This document shows positions 28,306 through 36,671 of a stretch of DNA of 64,000 bases, one piece after another. How positions within the stretch are numbered: position 1 is the first letter of the stretch; the number at the start of each line of letters is the position of its first letter. The notes beneath the pieces are model-generated. The model was given only the letters and a program-made list of their open reading frames with translations, was not told the DNA's origin and ran no database searches. A program made the position numbers and the translations under genes. The stretch is from contig NZ_CALUYL010000003.1 in NCBI RefSeq assembly GCF_944324995.1, forward strand, positions 62,001 to 126,000, written 5' to 3'. Source of the DNA: an uncultured Mailhella sp. Lineage in GTDB: Bacteria > Desulfobacterota > Desulfovibrionia > Desulfovibrionales > Desulfovibrionaceae.

Positions 28306-28357
28306 TGAAAACGGCAGCAGCCTGACCGATGCTTGAGGCATCCTCAGGAGGTGAAAC

Positions 28358-28768
28358 ATGTCCACGAAAAACAATCTCCGCATCTATCTCACGGCTTTCG
28401 TTCTCCTGGCCGGAGGCGTGGGATTCATGCTCTGGTCTGCCCTGTCCGAGGGCAGCATGTATCATCTCAACGTATCCGAGGCGGTGGCCATGCCTTCGGA
28501 AAAACTGAAGTCCGCCAGACTGTTCGGCGTGGCCTCCGACGACATCGTCAAGGCGCAGAACGGCCTCGGCGCGAGCTTTACGCTGCGCGATCTGGAACAG
28601 CCCGAAAAGGTCATCCGGGTACACTATCGCGGCGCGCTGCCGGACACCTTTGAAAAAGGCGCGGAAGTCATCGTCGAAGGCCGCATGGAGGGGCGCGACT
28701 TCGCGGCGAAGACGCTCATGACCAAGTGCCCCTCCAAGTACGAAAAAAGCAATCGGGAGCACGCCTGA
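28358..28768 (+). CDS. ccmE: Cytochrome c maturation haem chaperone, Cys-type CcmE
   Basis: 136 residues: an N-terminal signal anchor (about 8-28) and an OB-fold periplasmic domain. CcmE holds haem covalently and hands it to CcmF. In most bacteria the ligand is His in HxxxY; here the motif is TKCPSKYEK, so Cys124 with Tyr128 takes its place. This CxxxY form is established for Desulfovibrio CcmE and goes with the reduced System I variant that lacks CcmH. AGGAGG lies before the ATG. It heads the ccmEFABC operon. Confidence 0.96.
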   Translation: MSTKNNLRIYLTAFVLLAGGVGFMLWSALSEGSMYHLNVSEAVAMPSEKLKSARLFGVASDDIVKAQNGLGASFTLRDLEQPEKVIRVHYRGALPDTFEKGAEVIVEGRMEGRDFAAKTLMTKCPSKYEKSNREHA

Positions 28769-28805
28769 CAACAAGGGAACGGCCTGAAACCGTTCCCTTG
28801 TTGTC
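28767..28805 (+). other. 16-bp perfect hairpin between ccmE and ccmF
   Basis: GACAACAAGGGAACGG (starting in the ccmE stop codon) pairs with its exact complement at 28790-28805 across a 7-base loop. There is no T-run. It probably sets RNA processing, stability or relative expression inside the operon. Confidence 0.75.
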
Positions 28806-28853
28806 GTCCCGGCTCCCTCACGCCCGTTTTCCTTCCGTCTTTCAGGAGTTTTC

Positions 28854-30770
28854 ATGTATCTTGCCGCCTATATCTGTCTTCTCGTCACCCTGTTCTGTTC
28901 TCTGGCGGGCGCAGCCATCGGCACGGCGCAGCTCTGGCAGGGCAGGCATTCCGAACTGCGCTGGCTCGAATACGCCCAGGGGCTCGGCTCCCTCTGTCTG
29001 CTCGCCGCCTCCGGCGTGCTGATGTACGCCCTCGTGGTCAGCGACTTTTCCGTGGACTACGTGGCAAGCTACACCGACAGGGCCCTCTCGCTCTTCTATC
29101 GCTGCACCGCCTTCTGGGGCGGGCATGAAGGCTCCCTCATGTTCTGGGCCCTCATGGTTTCCGTGTGCGGCACCGCCTTTCTCTTCACCCGCACCTACCG
29201 CAGCCTCTCCCTGGAAACCAGAAGCTGGTTCCTCGTGTTCTTCCTCGCCATCATGGCCTTCTTCGGCCTGCTGCTCTCCACCTGGAGCAATCCCTTCCTC
29301 ATCACCGTGCCCGCTCCGGCCGACGGTCAGGGCCTCAATCCTCTGCTCCAGAACCCCGGCATGATCTTCCATCCGCCGCTGCTCTTCCTCGGCTACGGCG
29401 GCTTCGTCATTCCCGGCTGTCTGGCCCTCGCCCAGGCCATGAGCTCCGAAAAGGATCCCATGCACTGGCTCGACGTGGCCCGTCCCTTCACCCTCACCGG
29501 CTGGCTCTTCCTCACCGCGGGCATCGTGCTCGGCGGCTGGTGGGCCTACATGGAACTCGGCTGGGGCGGCTACTGGGCCTGGGACCCCGTGGAAAACGCC
29601 TCCCTGCTGCCCTGGCTCATCGGCACGGCCGCCCTGCACACCGGCATTGTGGAAACAAGGCGCGGCAAGCTGCATCGCGTCAACATCTTCCTCATGAGCC
29701 TCACCACGGTTTCGGCCTTCTTCGCCACCTATCTCGTGCGCGGCGACGTGGTCAATTCCGTTCACGCCTTCGGCGGCAACGGCACGGGCCCCTATCTGCT
29801 CTTCTTCGTGCTGGCCTTCCTCGTCATCATCACCTTCATCTCCGCGCTCGCCAAAGATGAAAACAACCGCGAGCTCGGCGGCCTCGAAACCCGCGAAGGC
29901 TTCGTGGTCATGACCGTGTGGCTGCTCATGGCCCTCGGCCTCATCATTCTGCTCGCCACGCTCTGGCCGGTCATCAGCAAGCTCTGGACCGAACGCCCCG
30001 TCGGTCTGGATCAGCACTTCTACAACCGCGTGTGCCTGCCGCTCTTTACCGTGATGCTGGCCATTCTCGTGACCTGCCCCTGGCTGCGCTGGCAGGGCGG
30101 TCTGCGCAACTGGCGCAAGATGCTCATCGTGCTCGCCGCCTTCTTCGGCGCGCTTATCGTGTTCTGGCGCACGGGCGTGCAGCAGGCGCTGCCGCTCATG
30201 AGCGCCTCGCTCAGCGTGGCCCTTCTGGTCAGCATGGCGCTGCTGCTCGCGGAAAAATCCACCCGCGCGTGGATGCCTTCGCTCATGGCCTGCCTCGTCC
30301 ACGTCAGCGTGGCGCTCGTGGCCCTCGGCATTTCCTTCTCCGGCCCCTACAAGCAGGAAGTGGAACTGGAACTCGCCCGCGGCGCTGCGGCCCAGGTGGG
30401 CCCCTACACCGTGACGCTCTCCAATCTCTACGAAGGCCGGGACGCCACCTTTGAATTCATTGAAGCCGAGCTCCAGCTCTCCCGCGACGGCAGCGTGGTG
30501 GGCACGGTGTCGCCGCAGCGCCGCCTGTACGACAAGTTCCCGCGCTACGCCTTTTCGGAAGCCACCACGCATCCTTCCCTCGGCAGCGAATTCTACGCCA
30601 CCCTGCTCGGCGTGAACGGCACGAAGGCCGTGCTGCGCATGAGCTCCAATCCGCTGGTCAACTGGCTGTGGATAGGCGGCGCGCTCATGAGTCTGGCTCC
30701 GCTGCTCGGCCTGCGCCGCAGGCGTCGTCCCCAGGACGCGGCAGATCAGCCGGAAGGCGCGGACAACTGA
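28854..30770 (+). CDS. ccmF: Cytochrome c haem lyase subunit CcmF
   Basis: 638 residues, a polytopic inner-membrane protein with about 14-15 hydrophobic segments. The haem-handling WWD motif is WGGYWAWDPVENASLLPWL near residue 238, and GHEGSLMFWAL near 88 is the usual early landmark. CcmF takes haem from CcmE and attaches it to apocytochrome CXXCH motifs in the periplasm. GGAG lies ahead of the ATG. ccmA starts one base after its stop. Confidence 0.96.
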   Translation: MYLAAYICLLVTLFCSLAGAAIGTAQLWQGRHSELRWLEYAQGLGSLCLLAASGVLMYALVVSDFSVDYVASYTDRALSLFYRCTAFWGGHEGSLMFWALMVSVCGTAFLFTRTYRSLSLETRSWFLVFFLAIMAFFGLLLSTWSNPFLITVPAPADGQGLNPLLQNPGMIFHPPLLFLGYGGFVIPGCLALAQAMSSEKDPMHWLDVARPFTLTGWLFLTAGIVLGGWWAYMELGWGGYWAWDPVENASLLPWLIGTAALHTGIVETRRGKLHRVNIFLMSLTTVSAFFATYLVRGDVVNSVHAFGGNGTGPYLLFFVLAFLVIITFISALAKDENNRELGGLETREGFVVMTVWLLMALGLIILLATLWPVISKLWTERPVGLDQHFYNRVCLPLFTVMLAILVTCPWLRWQGGLRNWRKMLIVLAAFFGALIVFWRTGVQQALPLMSASLSVALLVSMALLLAEKSTRAWMPSLMACLVHVSVALVALGISFSGPYKQEVELELARGAAAQVGPYTVTLSNLYEGRDATFEFIEAELQLSRDGSVVGTVSPQRRLYDKFPRYAFSEATTHPSLGSEFYATLLGVNGTKAVLRMSSNPLVNWLWIGGALMSLAPLLGLRRRRRPQDAADQPEGADN

Positions 30771-30771
30771 C

Positions 30772-31416
30772 ATGGACGAGGTTCGCCCTCTTCTGGAACT
30801 TCGCGGCGTGGCCAAGGCCTTCGGGCCGAGGCTGCTGTTCCGCCGCGTCGATGTGGCGCTCATGCCGGGCACGCTCAGCCTGCTGGCCGGAGCCAACGGC
30901 GCGGGCAAATCCACGCTCATGCGCGTGATGGCGGGCCTCACGAAGCCGGACGCCGGTTCCGTGAAGCGCCTCGTGCCCGAAGCAAAGCTCGGGTACATGG
31001 CGCACGCCACCTTCCTTTATCCGGGGCTGGACGCGGAGGAAAATCTGCTTTTCTGGGCCCGGGCCGCAGGGCTCGACCGGCCCGTGGAACGCGCCCGCAG
31101 GGCGCTGGAAACCGTGGGACTCGCCAGACATGCCCATGAGAGGGCGGGCATCTTTTCCCGGGGCATGGCGCAGCGGCTCAATCTTGCCCGTCTGCTGCTC
31201 TCCGAGCCCTCGCTCATTCTGCTCGACGAACCGGCCACCGGCCTCGACGTCTCTTCGCGCCGCATGCTCATGGAACTCATGCTGAAGGCCAGAAGCGAAG
31301 GCGCGGCCGTGCTCTGGATAAGTCACGACACGGCCTCGGACGCCCGTCACGCCGACCGCATACTCACGCTGGAAAACAGGTCTCTCAGGGAAGAGGCGGG
31401 AGGACTCTCATGCTGA
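30772..31416 (+). CDS. ccmA: Haem exporter ATP-binding protein CcmA
   Basis: 214 residues, an ABC ATPase. Walker A is GANGAGKSTL near 41, the signature is FSRGMAQRLNLAR in place of LSGGQ, as normal for CcmA, and Walker B is LILLDEPATGLD. With CcmB and CcmC it releases holo-CcmE from the complex. It overlaps ccmB by seven bases. Confidence 0.94.
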   Translation: MDEVRPLLELRGVAKAFGPRLLFRRVDVALMPGTLSLLAGANGAGKSTLMRVMAGLTKPDAGSVKRLVPEAKLGYMAHATFLYPGLDAEENLLFWARAAGLDRPVERARRALETVGLARHAHERAGIFSRGMAQRLNLARLLLSEPSLILLDEPATGLDVSSRRMLMELMLKARSEGAAVLWISHDTASDARHADRILTLENRSLREEAGGLSC

Positions 31417-32090
31417 AGTGCGCTCTCGCCCTCTGCGGCAAGGATCTGAAGCTCGTTCTTTCCCGCGGCGCAGGCCTCATGCAGGCGCTGCTGCTCGGCC
31501 TGCTGCTCGTGTTCCTGTTCAGCCTGTCGCTGAACGCCGGAGACAGACTCAGTCCGCAGGCGGCCGCCGCCATGTTCTGGCTGGCCTCGGCCTTCTGTCA
31601 GGTGCTCATCTTCAACATGCTCTACGCCGTGGAGGAAACCGCTCAGGCAAGGCTCGGCCTCGTGCTGCTTCCCGCGCCCGTGCAGGGCGTGTGGCTCGGC
31701 AAGGCTCTTGCCGGGCTGCTGCTCATGGCCGTGGCGCAGTGCGTGTTCGTGCCCGCGGTGTTCGTCTTTCTCGGTCAGCATCTCGGCTCCGCCTGGCTCT
31801 TCGCGCTGATCGGCATCGCCCTCGGCGACGTGGGCATGGCGGCGTCCGGCTCCCTGCTCGGCGCGCTCTCCGTGGGGCGCGGCGGAAGAGAGTCGCTGCT
31901 GTCCATCGTGCTTTTTCCCCTGCTCGTGCCCATGCTGCTTGCCGGCGTGCGTCTTGTTTCCATGGGCATCGACCCCGACCCCATGCTCGACGACGCCCTG
32001 CGCTGGATCGGTCTTGCCGCCGCCTTCGACGGCCTGTTCCTCGCCGCCGGGCTTCTTCTTTTCCCCTTCGTTTACAGCGGAGACGACTGA
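31410..32090 (+). CDS. ccmB: Haem exporter membrane protein CcmB
   Basis: 226 residues with six hydrophobic segments. The segment AMFWLASAFCQVLIFNMLYAVEETAQ... near 50 and LFPLLVPMLLAGVRL near 170 are typical of CcmB. It forms the membrane part of the CcmAB(C) ABC complex. Its stop overlaps the ccmC ATG by one base (TGATG). Confidence 0.94.
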   Translation: MLKCALALCGKDLKLVLSRGAGLMQALLLGLLLVFLFSLSLNAGDRLSPQAAAAMFWLASAFCQVLIFNMLYAVEETAQARLGLVLLPAPVQGVWLGKALAGLLLMAVAQCVFVPAVFVFLGQHLGSAWLFALIGIALGDVGMAASGSLLGALSVGRGGRESLLSIVLFPLLVPMLLAGVRLVSMGIDPDPMLDDALRWIGLAAAFDGLFLAAGLLLFPFVYSGDD

Positions 32091-32788
32091 TGCTTCATTC
32101 CCGCACCGCCATTCTCGCCCTTTTGGGCGGATTTGCCCTGGCCGCGTGTCAGTGGCTCATTTTTGTGTACGCCCCTGAAGAACAGGTCATGGGCATGGCC
32201 CAGAAAATCTTCTACATTCATCTGCCGCTGGCCTGGTGGGGGCTCATCAGCTTCGGCCTTGCCTGCGTCGCGGGCGTATTGTACCTGAAAACCCGCGCCC
32301 CGAAGTACGATCTGCTTTCCGCCTCCGCCGTGGAGCTGGGCATGCTCTTCTGCACGCTCACGCTCATTACGGGCTCCATCTGGGGGCGGCACTCCTGGGG
32401 CGTGTGGTGGACGTGGGATCCGCGCCTGACCACGGCCCTCATCCTGTGGTTCATCTACGCGGGCTGCATGGCGCTGCGCTCCATGCCCATGCCGGAAAAC
32501 CGCCGCGCGGCGCTCTGTTCCGTGGTGGCCATCGCCGGTTTTCTCGACGTTCCGCTGGTGTTTCTGTCGGCCAGACTGTGGCGATCCATTCATCCTGCGG
32601 TGTTCGCCTCGCAGGGCGGCGGACTCGAACCTGAAATGGCCGTGGCCGTCATCGCATGCGTGGCGAGCTTCGGCGTGCTGTGGCTCGCCCTGCTTCTGGT
32701 GCGCTACCGTCAGATGGCGCTCGGCCGCAGGCTCGACGCCCTGATGTTTGAACGTATGATGGCCGATTCCGAAAACGAACAACTCTGA
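32090..32788 (+). CDS. ccmC: Haem delivery protein CcmC
   Basis: 232 residues with six hydrophobic segments and the WWD motif WGVWWTWDPRLTT near 103-115. His in FYIHLPLAWW near 44 and in SIHPAVF near 167 match the two conserved axial haem ligands. CcmC loads haem onto CcmE. It is followed by a short CcmD-like gene. Confidence 0.95.
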   Translation: MLHSRTAILALLGGFALAACQWLIFVYAPEEQVMGMAQKIFYIHLPLAWWGLISFGLACVAGVLYLKTRAPKYDLLSASAVELGMLFCTLTLITGSIWGRHSWGVWWTWDPRLTTALILWFIYAGCMALRSMPMPENRRAALCSVVAIAGFLDVPLVFLSARLWRSIHPAVFASQGGGLEPEMAVAVIACVASFGVLWLALLLVRYRQMALGRRLDALMFERMMADSENEQL

Positions 32789-32819
32789 TACTGCGCCGAA
32801 AGGCGGGGAGACATACCAC

Positions 32820-32954
32820 ATGACTGCGGTTTCCTGGCTCATGGCGGCAAACGCCGCGCTCTGGATAGGACTCGGGCTTTACACGGCCTTTCTTGCCGCC
32901 TCACAGAAGAGGCTTGAACGTCGTCTTTCCCAGTGGGAGGCCGACCATGACTAA
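32820..32954 (+). CDS. ccmD: CcmD-like small membrane protein
   Basis: 44 residues: one hydrophobic helix (about 4-26, with WLMAANAALWIGLGLYTAFLAA) and a basic C-terminal tail (KRLERRLSQ). GGGGAGA precedes the ATG by eight bases. Its size, topology and place right after ccmC are those of CcmD, which stabilises the CcmABC-CcmE complex. It overlaps the following TPR gene by eight bases in another frame. Confidence 0.75.
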   Translation: MTAVSWLMAANAALWIGLGLYTAFLAASQKRLERRLSQWEADHD

Positions 32955-33525
32955 TTCCTCCCGCCGCATCGTTCTGGGGGCTCTCGGGCTCGGCATCGTG
33001 GTCATGTTCGCGCTCTCCATCGCCTGGCGCATGGGCGATCATCCGCTCATCCGTCAGCGCGCCGCACAGACTTCCGCCGCCGCGGACGCGCCGCGCAGCA
33101 TGATGGAACAGGGCGCGGACTCCCCGCAGGGGCAGGCCGTGATGAGCCTCATGCAGAAAATGAAGGACAACCCCAACGACGTGGACACGCTGCTGGAAAT
33201 CGCCCGCATCTTCGCCGAGCAGGGCGACAACGAAGGCGCAAAGAGCATGACGGAACGCGCGCTCGTCGCCGCGCCGTCGGACGCGAGACCGCCCTACATC
33301 ATGGGCGTGCTTCTCTCCCGCGAAGGCGCGTGGGACGAAGCCGCCAAACAGCTTGAGCGCTCCATCAGCCTGAAGGACGACGCCGCCACCCGCTACAGCC
33401 TGGCCGTTATCTACCGCTATCACCTCAAGCAGGAGAACAAGGCCCGCGAAAACTATGAAATCGCGGCCCGCATCTGCGAAGATCCGGCGCTTGCCTCCAT
33501 GATCAAGGCGGAGCTCGACAAATGA
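32947..33525 (+). CDS. Membrane-anchored TPR protein of the ccm operon
   Basis: 192 residues: one N-terminal membrane helix (about 8-26) and a periplasmic part with TPR-like repeats from about residue 85 (NDVDTLLEIARIFAEQGDNEGA, then a PYIMGVLLSREGAWDEAA repeat). It resembles the TPR part of CcmI/CycH, which presents apocytochrome c to the lyase, but it is shorter and lacks the two-helix CcmI N-terminus. It overlaps ccmD and, by ATGA, mnmE. Confidence 0.8.
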   Translation: MTNSSRRIVLGALGLGIVVMFALSIAWRMGDHPLIRQRAAQTSAAADAPRSMMEQGADSPQGQAVMSLMQKMKDNPNDVDTLLEIARIFAEQGDNEGAKSMTERALVAAPSDARPPYIMGVLLSREGAWDEAAKQLERSISLKDDAATRYSLAVIYRYHLKQENKARENYEIAARICEDPALASMIKAELDK

Positions 33526-34934
33526 GCGCCGGCGGACATTTCGAGGCGGCGGACACCATAGCGGCGGTGGCCACGGCTCCCGGAGCCGGCGGAGTCGGCG
33601 TCATACGCCTATCCGGCCCGAAGTCGCACGACATTCTGCGCGCCATGTTCCGCCCTGCGGGCAAGAACTTCCGGGACTTCACCCCGCGCATGCTGCATCA
33701 CGGTCACGTGCTCGACGCCGAGGGCCGCGAAGCGGACGACGCGCTCGTGGTGTTCTTTCCCGGACCGCATTCCTTCACCGGCGAAGACTGCGCCGAAATT
33801 CAGGGTCACGGCGGCCCGGCCGTGCTGGCCGCGCTGCTCGACTCCGTGCTTTCGCGCGGCGCGCGCATGGCCGAACGCGGCGAGTTCACCCGGCGCGCCT
33901 TTCTGAACGGACGCATGGATCTCTCTCAGGCCGAAGCCGTGGCCGAAATCATTGCCGCGCCCTCGCGCGAAGGGGTGTACCTCGCGTCGGCCAAGCTGGA
34001 CGGCCTTCTCGGCCGCCGGGTGGAGGCGCTGCGGGAAAGGCTCGAATATCTGCGGCAGCGCGTCTGCCTCGCCATCGACTTTCCCGACGAAGAAGGCGAA
34101 TGCCTGCCGCCGCAGGAGTTTACCGCCATTGCCGACGAAGTGGCCGCGGGCATTCGCGCGCTGCTTGCCGGATATGAAAGGGCCCGCTGCTGGCGCGAAG
34201 GCGCGCTCGTGGTGCTGGCCGGCCGGGTGAACGCGGGCAAGTCGAGCCTCATGAACGCCTTTCTCGGCCGCGAGCGCGCCATTGTCACGGAAAAGCCGGG
34301 CACCACGCGCGACTATCTGGAAGAACAGACCACGCTGGCGGGGCTTCCCGTGCGCCTTGTGGACACCGCAGGGCTGCGCGATCACAGCGAAGACAGCATC
34401 GAGCTTGAAGGCATGCGCCGCGGCCGCGAACTCGCGAAGAACGCGCGCTGCGTGCTGCTCGTGCTCGACGGCTCGCTCTCCCGCGAAAATGCAGACCTCG
34501 ACGACGCCTTCCGCGCCGAAGGCGCGCTCGTGGACGAACTGGGGCCGGAACGCTGCCTCGTGGTCTGGAACAAGGCCGATCTCTGCCCGCTGCCGGAGAG
34601 AGCGCGCCGCTTCCACGGTGCAGACGTGCTGCCCGTGAGCGCGCGCAGCGGCGAAGGCGTGGACGAGCTTGCCGCCGCCATCCGCCGCCTCTGCCTCAAG
34701 GACGAAACGCCGGAAGAAGGCGACATTGCGCCCAATCTCCGTCAGGCAAGTCAGCTCCGCCGGGCGCTCGAAGCGCTCGAAGCGCTGAAAAAGGCCATCG
34801 CCCTGTCCGTGCCGCCGGATCTTTGCAGCATCCATCTGGAAACGGCCAGCGCGCATCTGGCGGACATCACCGGTCTGAACAGCACGGAAGACACGCTGAA
34901 CGCCATTTTCTCTTCCTTCTGCATAGGCAAGTAA
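33522..34934 (+). CDS. mnmE: tRNA modification GTPase MnmE
   Basis: 470 residues. With MnmG it makes the 5-(carboxy)methylaminomethyl modification of wobble uridine. The N-terminal tetrahydrofolate-binding domain opens DTIAAVATAPGAGGVGVIRLSG; the G domain has GRVNAGKSSLMN (P-loop), the G2/G3 region GTTRDYLEE and DTAGLRD, and NKAD; the C-terminus ends in the redox-active FCIGK motif. It is translationally coupled to the ccm operon's TPR gene, an arrangement without an evident functional link. Confidence 0.96.
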   Translation: MSAGGHFEAADTIAAVATAPGAGGVGVIRLSGPKSHDILRAMFRPAGKNFRDFTPRMLHHGHVLDAEGREADDALVVFFPGPHSFTGEDCAEIQGHGGPAVLAALLDSVLSRGARMAERGEFTRRAFLNGRMDLSQAEAVAEIIAAPSREGVYLASAKLDGLLGRRVEALRERLEYLRQRVCLAIDFPDEEGECLPPQEFTAIADEVAAGIRALLAGYERARCWREGALVVLAGRVNAGKSSLMNAFLGRERAIVTEKPGTTRDYLEEQTTLAGLPVRLVDTAGLRDHSEDSIELEGMRRGRELAKNARCVLLVLDGSLSRENADLDDAFRAEGALVDELGPERCLVVWNKADLCPLPERARRFHGADVLPVSARSGEGVDELAAAIRRLCLKDETPEEGDIAPNLRQASQLRRALEALEALKKAIALSVPPDLCSIHLETASAHLADITGLNSTEDTLNAIFSSFCIGK

Positions 34935-35396
34935 CCCGGCAAAACAGCGCGCAACCTGGCCTCTCATGAAGGCGACGTTGCCGGAAAAAACAGGCATGCT
35001 GCCGCAGCGGCTTTCCTGCCGAATGTTGAAACGCGGCGGAATCGCCGCAAGAACGCCCTGCGCGATTCTTGAAGACGGCGTCATCGACGCGTTTTTCCGC
35101 CTCCGGACTCTCATCGGCGTCCGGAGGCGGAATATTTGTCTTCAATCTCTGCAACGCATGAGCCTCCCGCGAGGCAACAGACGACGAACAGCGCATGCAG
35201 GAACGCTTGCCGCCTTCGCGCTCCGGCAATACCGGAGAAAACGAACGCATGACGGCAACTTTTTGCATAACGTGTCGTTATTTTTACCGTAACTGTCCGG
35301 CGGAACATACGTTCCCTCACGGACTCCGCCAGAGCGGCAGCAGACGGCTTGCCCCCTCTGTCTTTCCATGCTAGTCTCGCCAGAAAGGTATTATTT
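34935..35396. other. Spacer between mnmE and the exonuclease gene
   Basis: 462 bases with no supported gene. A 108-codon open frame at 34966 has no ribosome-binding site or recognisable product. The clearest element is the hairpin at 35095-35132. Confidence 0.5.
35095..35132 (+). terminator. 14-bp hairpin downstream of mnmE
   Basis: TTCCGCCTCCGGAC pairs perfectly with GTCCGGAGGCGGAA over a 10-base loop, followed by TATTTGT. It is a likely terminator for the ccm-mnmE transcript, although the T-run is poor. Confidence 0.6.
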
Positions 35397-36077
35397 ATGT
35401 CCGGCAACAACGCATCTTCCCCGTCCCGCGCTCCGCATCGACAGTCGCTCTCGCCCGTCGTTCTTCAGCCGTCCCTGAGCAAGGAGGAAATCAATCTTCT
35501 CCCCCTCCGCGCCTGGGAAGGGCCCGTCGTGCTCGTGCAGGACGAAGACGCGCTGGCCGCGGCGCTGAACGATCTGTGGCAGGAGAACGTGCTCGGCTTC
35601 GACACCGAGACCCGTCCCACCTTCACCAAGGGCAAGACCTGCCGCCCGGCCCTCATTCAGCTTGCCACGGCGGAAACCGTGTACCTCATTCAGCTCACGC
35701 ATACGCCCTTTTCCGAAGCCGTGGCCGAACTGCTGTCCTCCCCCCGCGTGCTGAAGGCCGGCGTGGCCATTCACGACGACATGAAGGCCCTTGCCCGCAT
35801 TCATCCCTTTGTGGCCGACGGCGTGGCGGATCTTGCCGCCATGGCCCGCGCGCGCGGCATTCAGGCGCAGGGCCTGCGCACCCTGGCCGCCAATCTGCTG
35901 GGCTTCCGCATCAGTAAAAGCGCCCAGTGCTCCAACTGGGAAAACCACGAACTCACCGTGCAGCAGATAAAATACGCCGCCACCGACGCCTGGGTGGGAC
36001 GCGAACTGTATTTCCACATGCTGCGTCAGGGCGGCAGTCAGCCGCCGCGTCAGCGCAAGGTGAAAAAATCCGCCTGA
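35397..36077 (+). CDS. 3'-5' exonuclease, DEDDy class
   Basis: 226 residues. Exo motifs are complete: GFDTETRP (D, E) near residue 65, VAIHDDMKAL (D) near 122, and YAATDAWVG (Y and D) near 195, as in RNase D and WRN-type exonuclease domains. There is no HRDC domain, so it is a stand-alone exonuclease. The ATG at 35397 follows AGAAAGG. It probably trims RNA or DNA 3' ends; the natural target is unknown. Confidence 0.9.
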   Translation: MSGNNASSPSRAPHRQSLSPVVLQPSLSKEEINLLPLRAWEGPVVLVQDEDALAAALNDLWQENVLGFDTETRPTFTKGKTCRPALIQLATAETVYLIQLTHTPFSEAVAELLSSPRVLKAGVAIHDDMKALARIHPFVADGVADLAAMARARGIQAQGLRTLAANLLGFRISKSAQCSNWENHELTVQQIKYAATDAWVGRELYFHMLRQGGSQPPRQRKVKKSA

Positions 36078-36671
36078 TTCTAACGCAGGGCGCATTTTTC
36101 TCATCTGTGCCCACGCCCGTCCCGGGAAAAGGGCCGCGCGCCAGACAGGCGCGACAACAGGCCGGGACACGGCAGCCCGAATGATGCTCGCGCCCAAGAC
36201 GCGGAACTCCGGACAAGATGTTCCCAACACGCAGCGCTCCAGGCGAGCGGCTCCACGGACGAGACACTCCCAGAAATGCGGCGCTGCCCCCTCCGACGGC
36301 GCGCTCACAAACACGATTCACGCTCGCAAACCGCAGCGCGCGTTGCCGAACGCCGAAGCACATTTCCGACCTCCGCCCCCCTGAAAAACGCGATTTTTCC
36401 CCCGCCGTGACGGTCTGCCGCGTTTGCCCATCTCCGGCGCGCCGAATGTTCCCGCGTCCGACGCCCCGAACACGGCCCCTCTCTTTCCTCTTTTCCCTCG
36501 CCTTTTCCCGCGCCCCTCTGCCGCAGCTTCTCTCCGGCTCTCCCCGCAACGCTCCCGGCCCGCCGGGCGACTCCGCCGACGCGCCGCTTCTCTTTCCCCG
36601 TCTTGACTTCCTGACGTTTCGCCCGAAAATATCAGTCGCAACGCCGCGCGTCACTCAAGCAAAGGACTCCC
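36078..36671. other. Gene-free GC-rich spacer before mutL
   Basis: 594 bases. From about 36440 to 36600 the plus strand is strongly pyrimidine-rich. Open frames here are Arg/Pro/Ser-rich shadows. The mutL promoter lies at its end. Confidence 0.55.
36603..36632 (+). promoter_or_regulatory. Probable mutL promoter
   Basis: TTGACT (36603-36608), an 18-base spacer and AAATAT (36627-36632), 39 bases ahead of the ATG. Confidence 0.5.

Noticed and set aside
28842..31010. 722-codon frame antisense to ccmF-ccmA
   Set aside because: Low-complexity His/Glu/Gly composition mirrors hydrophobic codons of ccmF; no start signal.
34966..35292. 108-codon frame downstream of mnmE
   Set aside because: It has no ribosome-binding site, contains the 14-bp hairpin and resembles no known protein.
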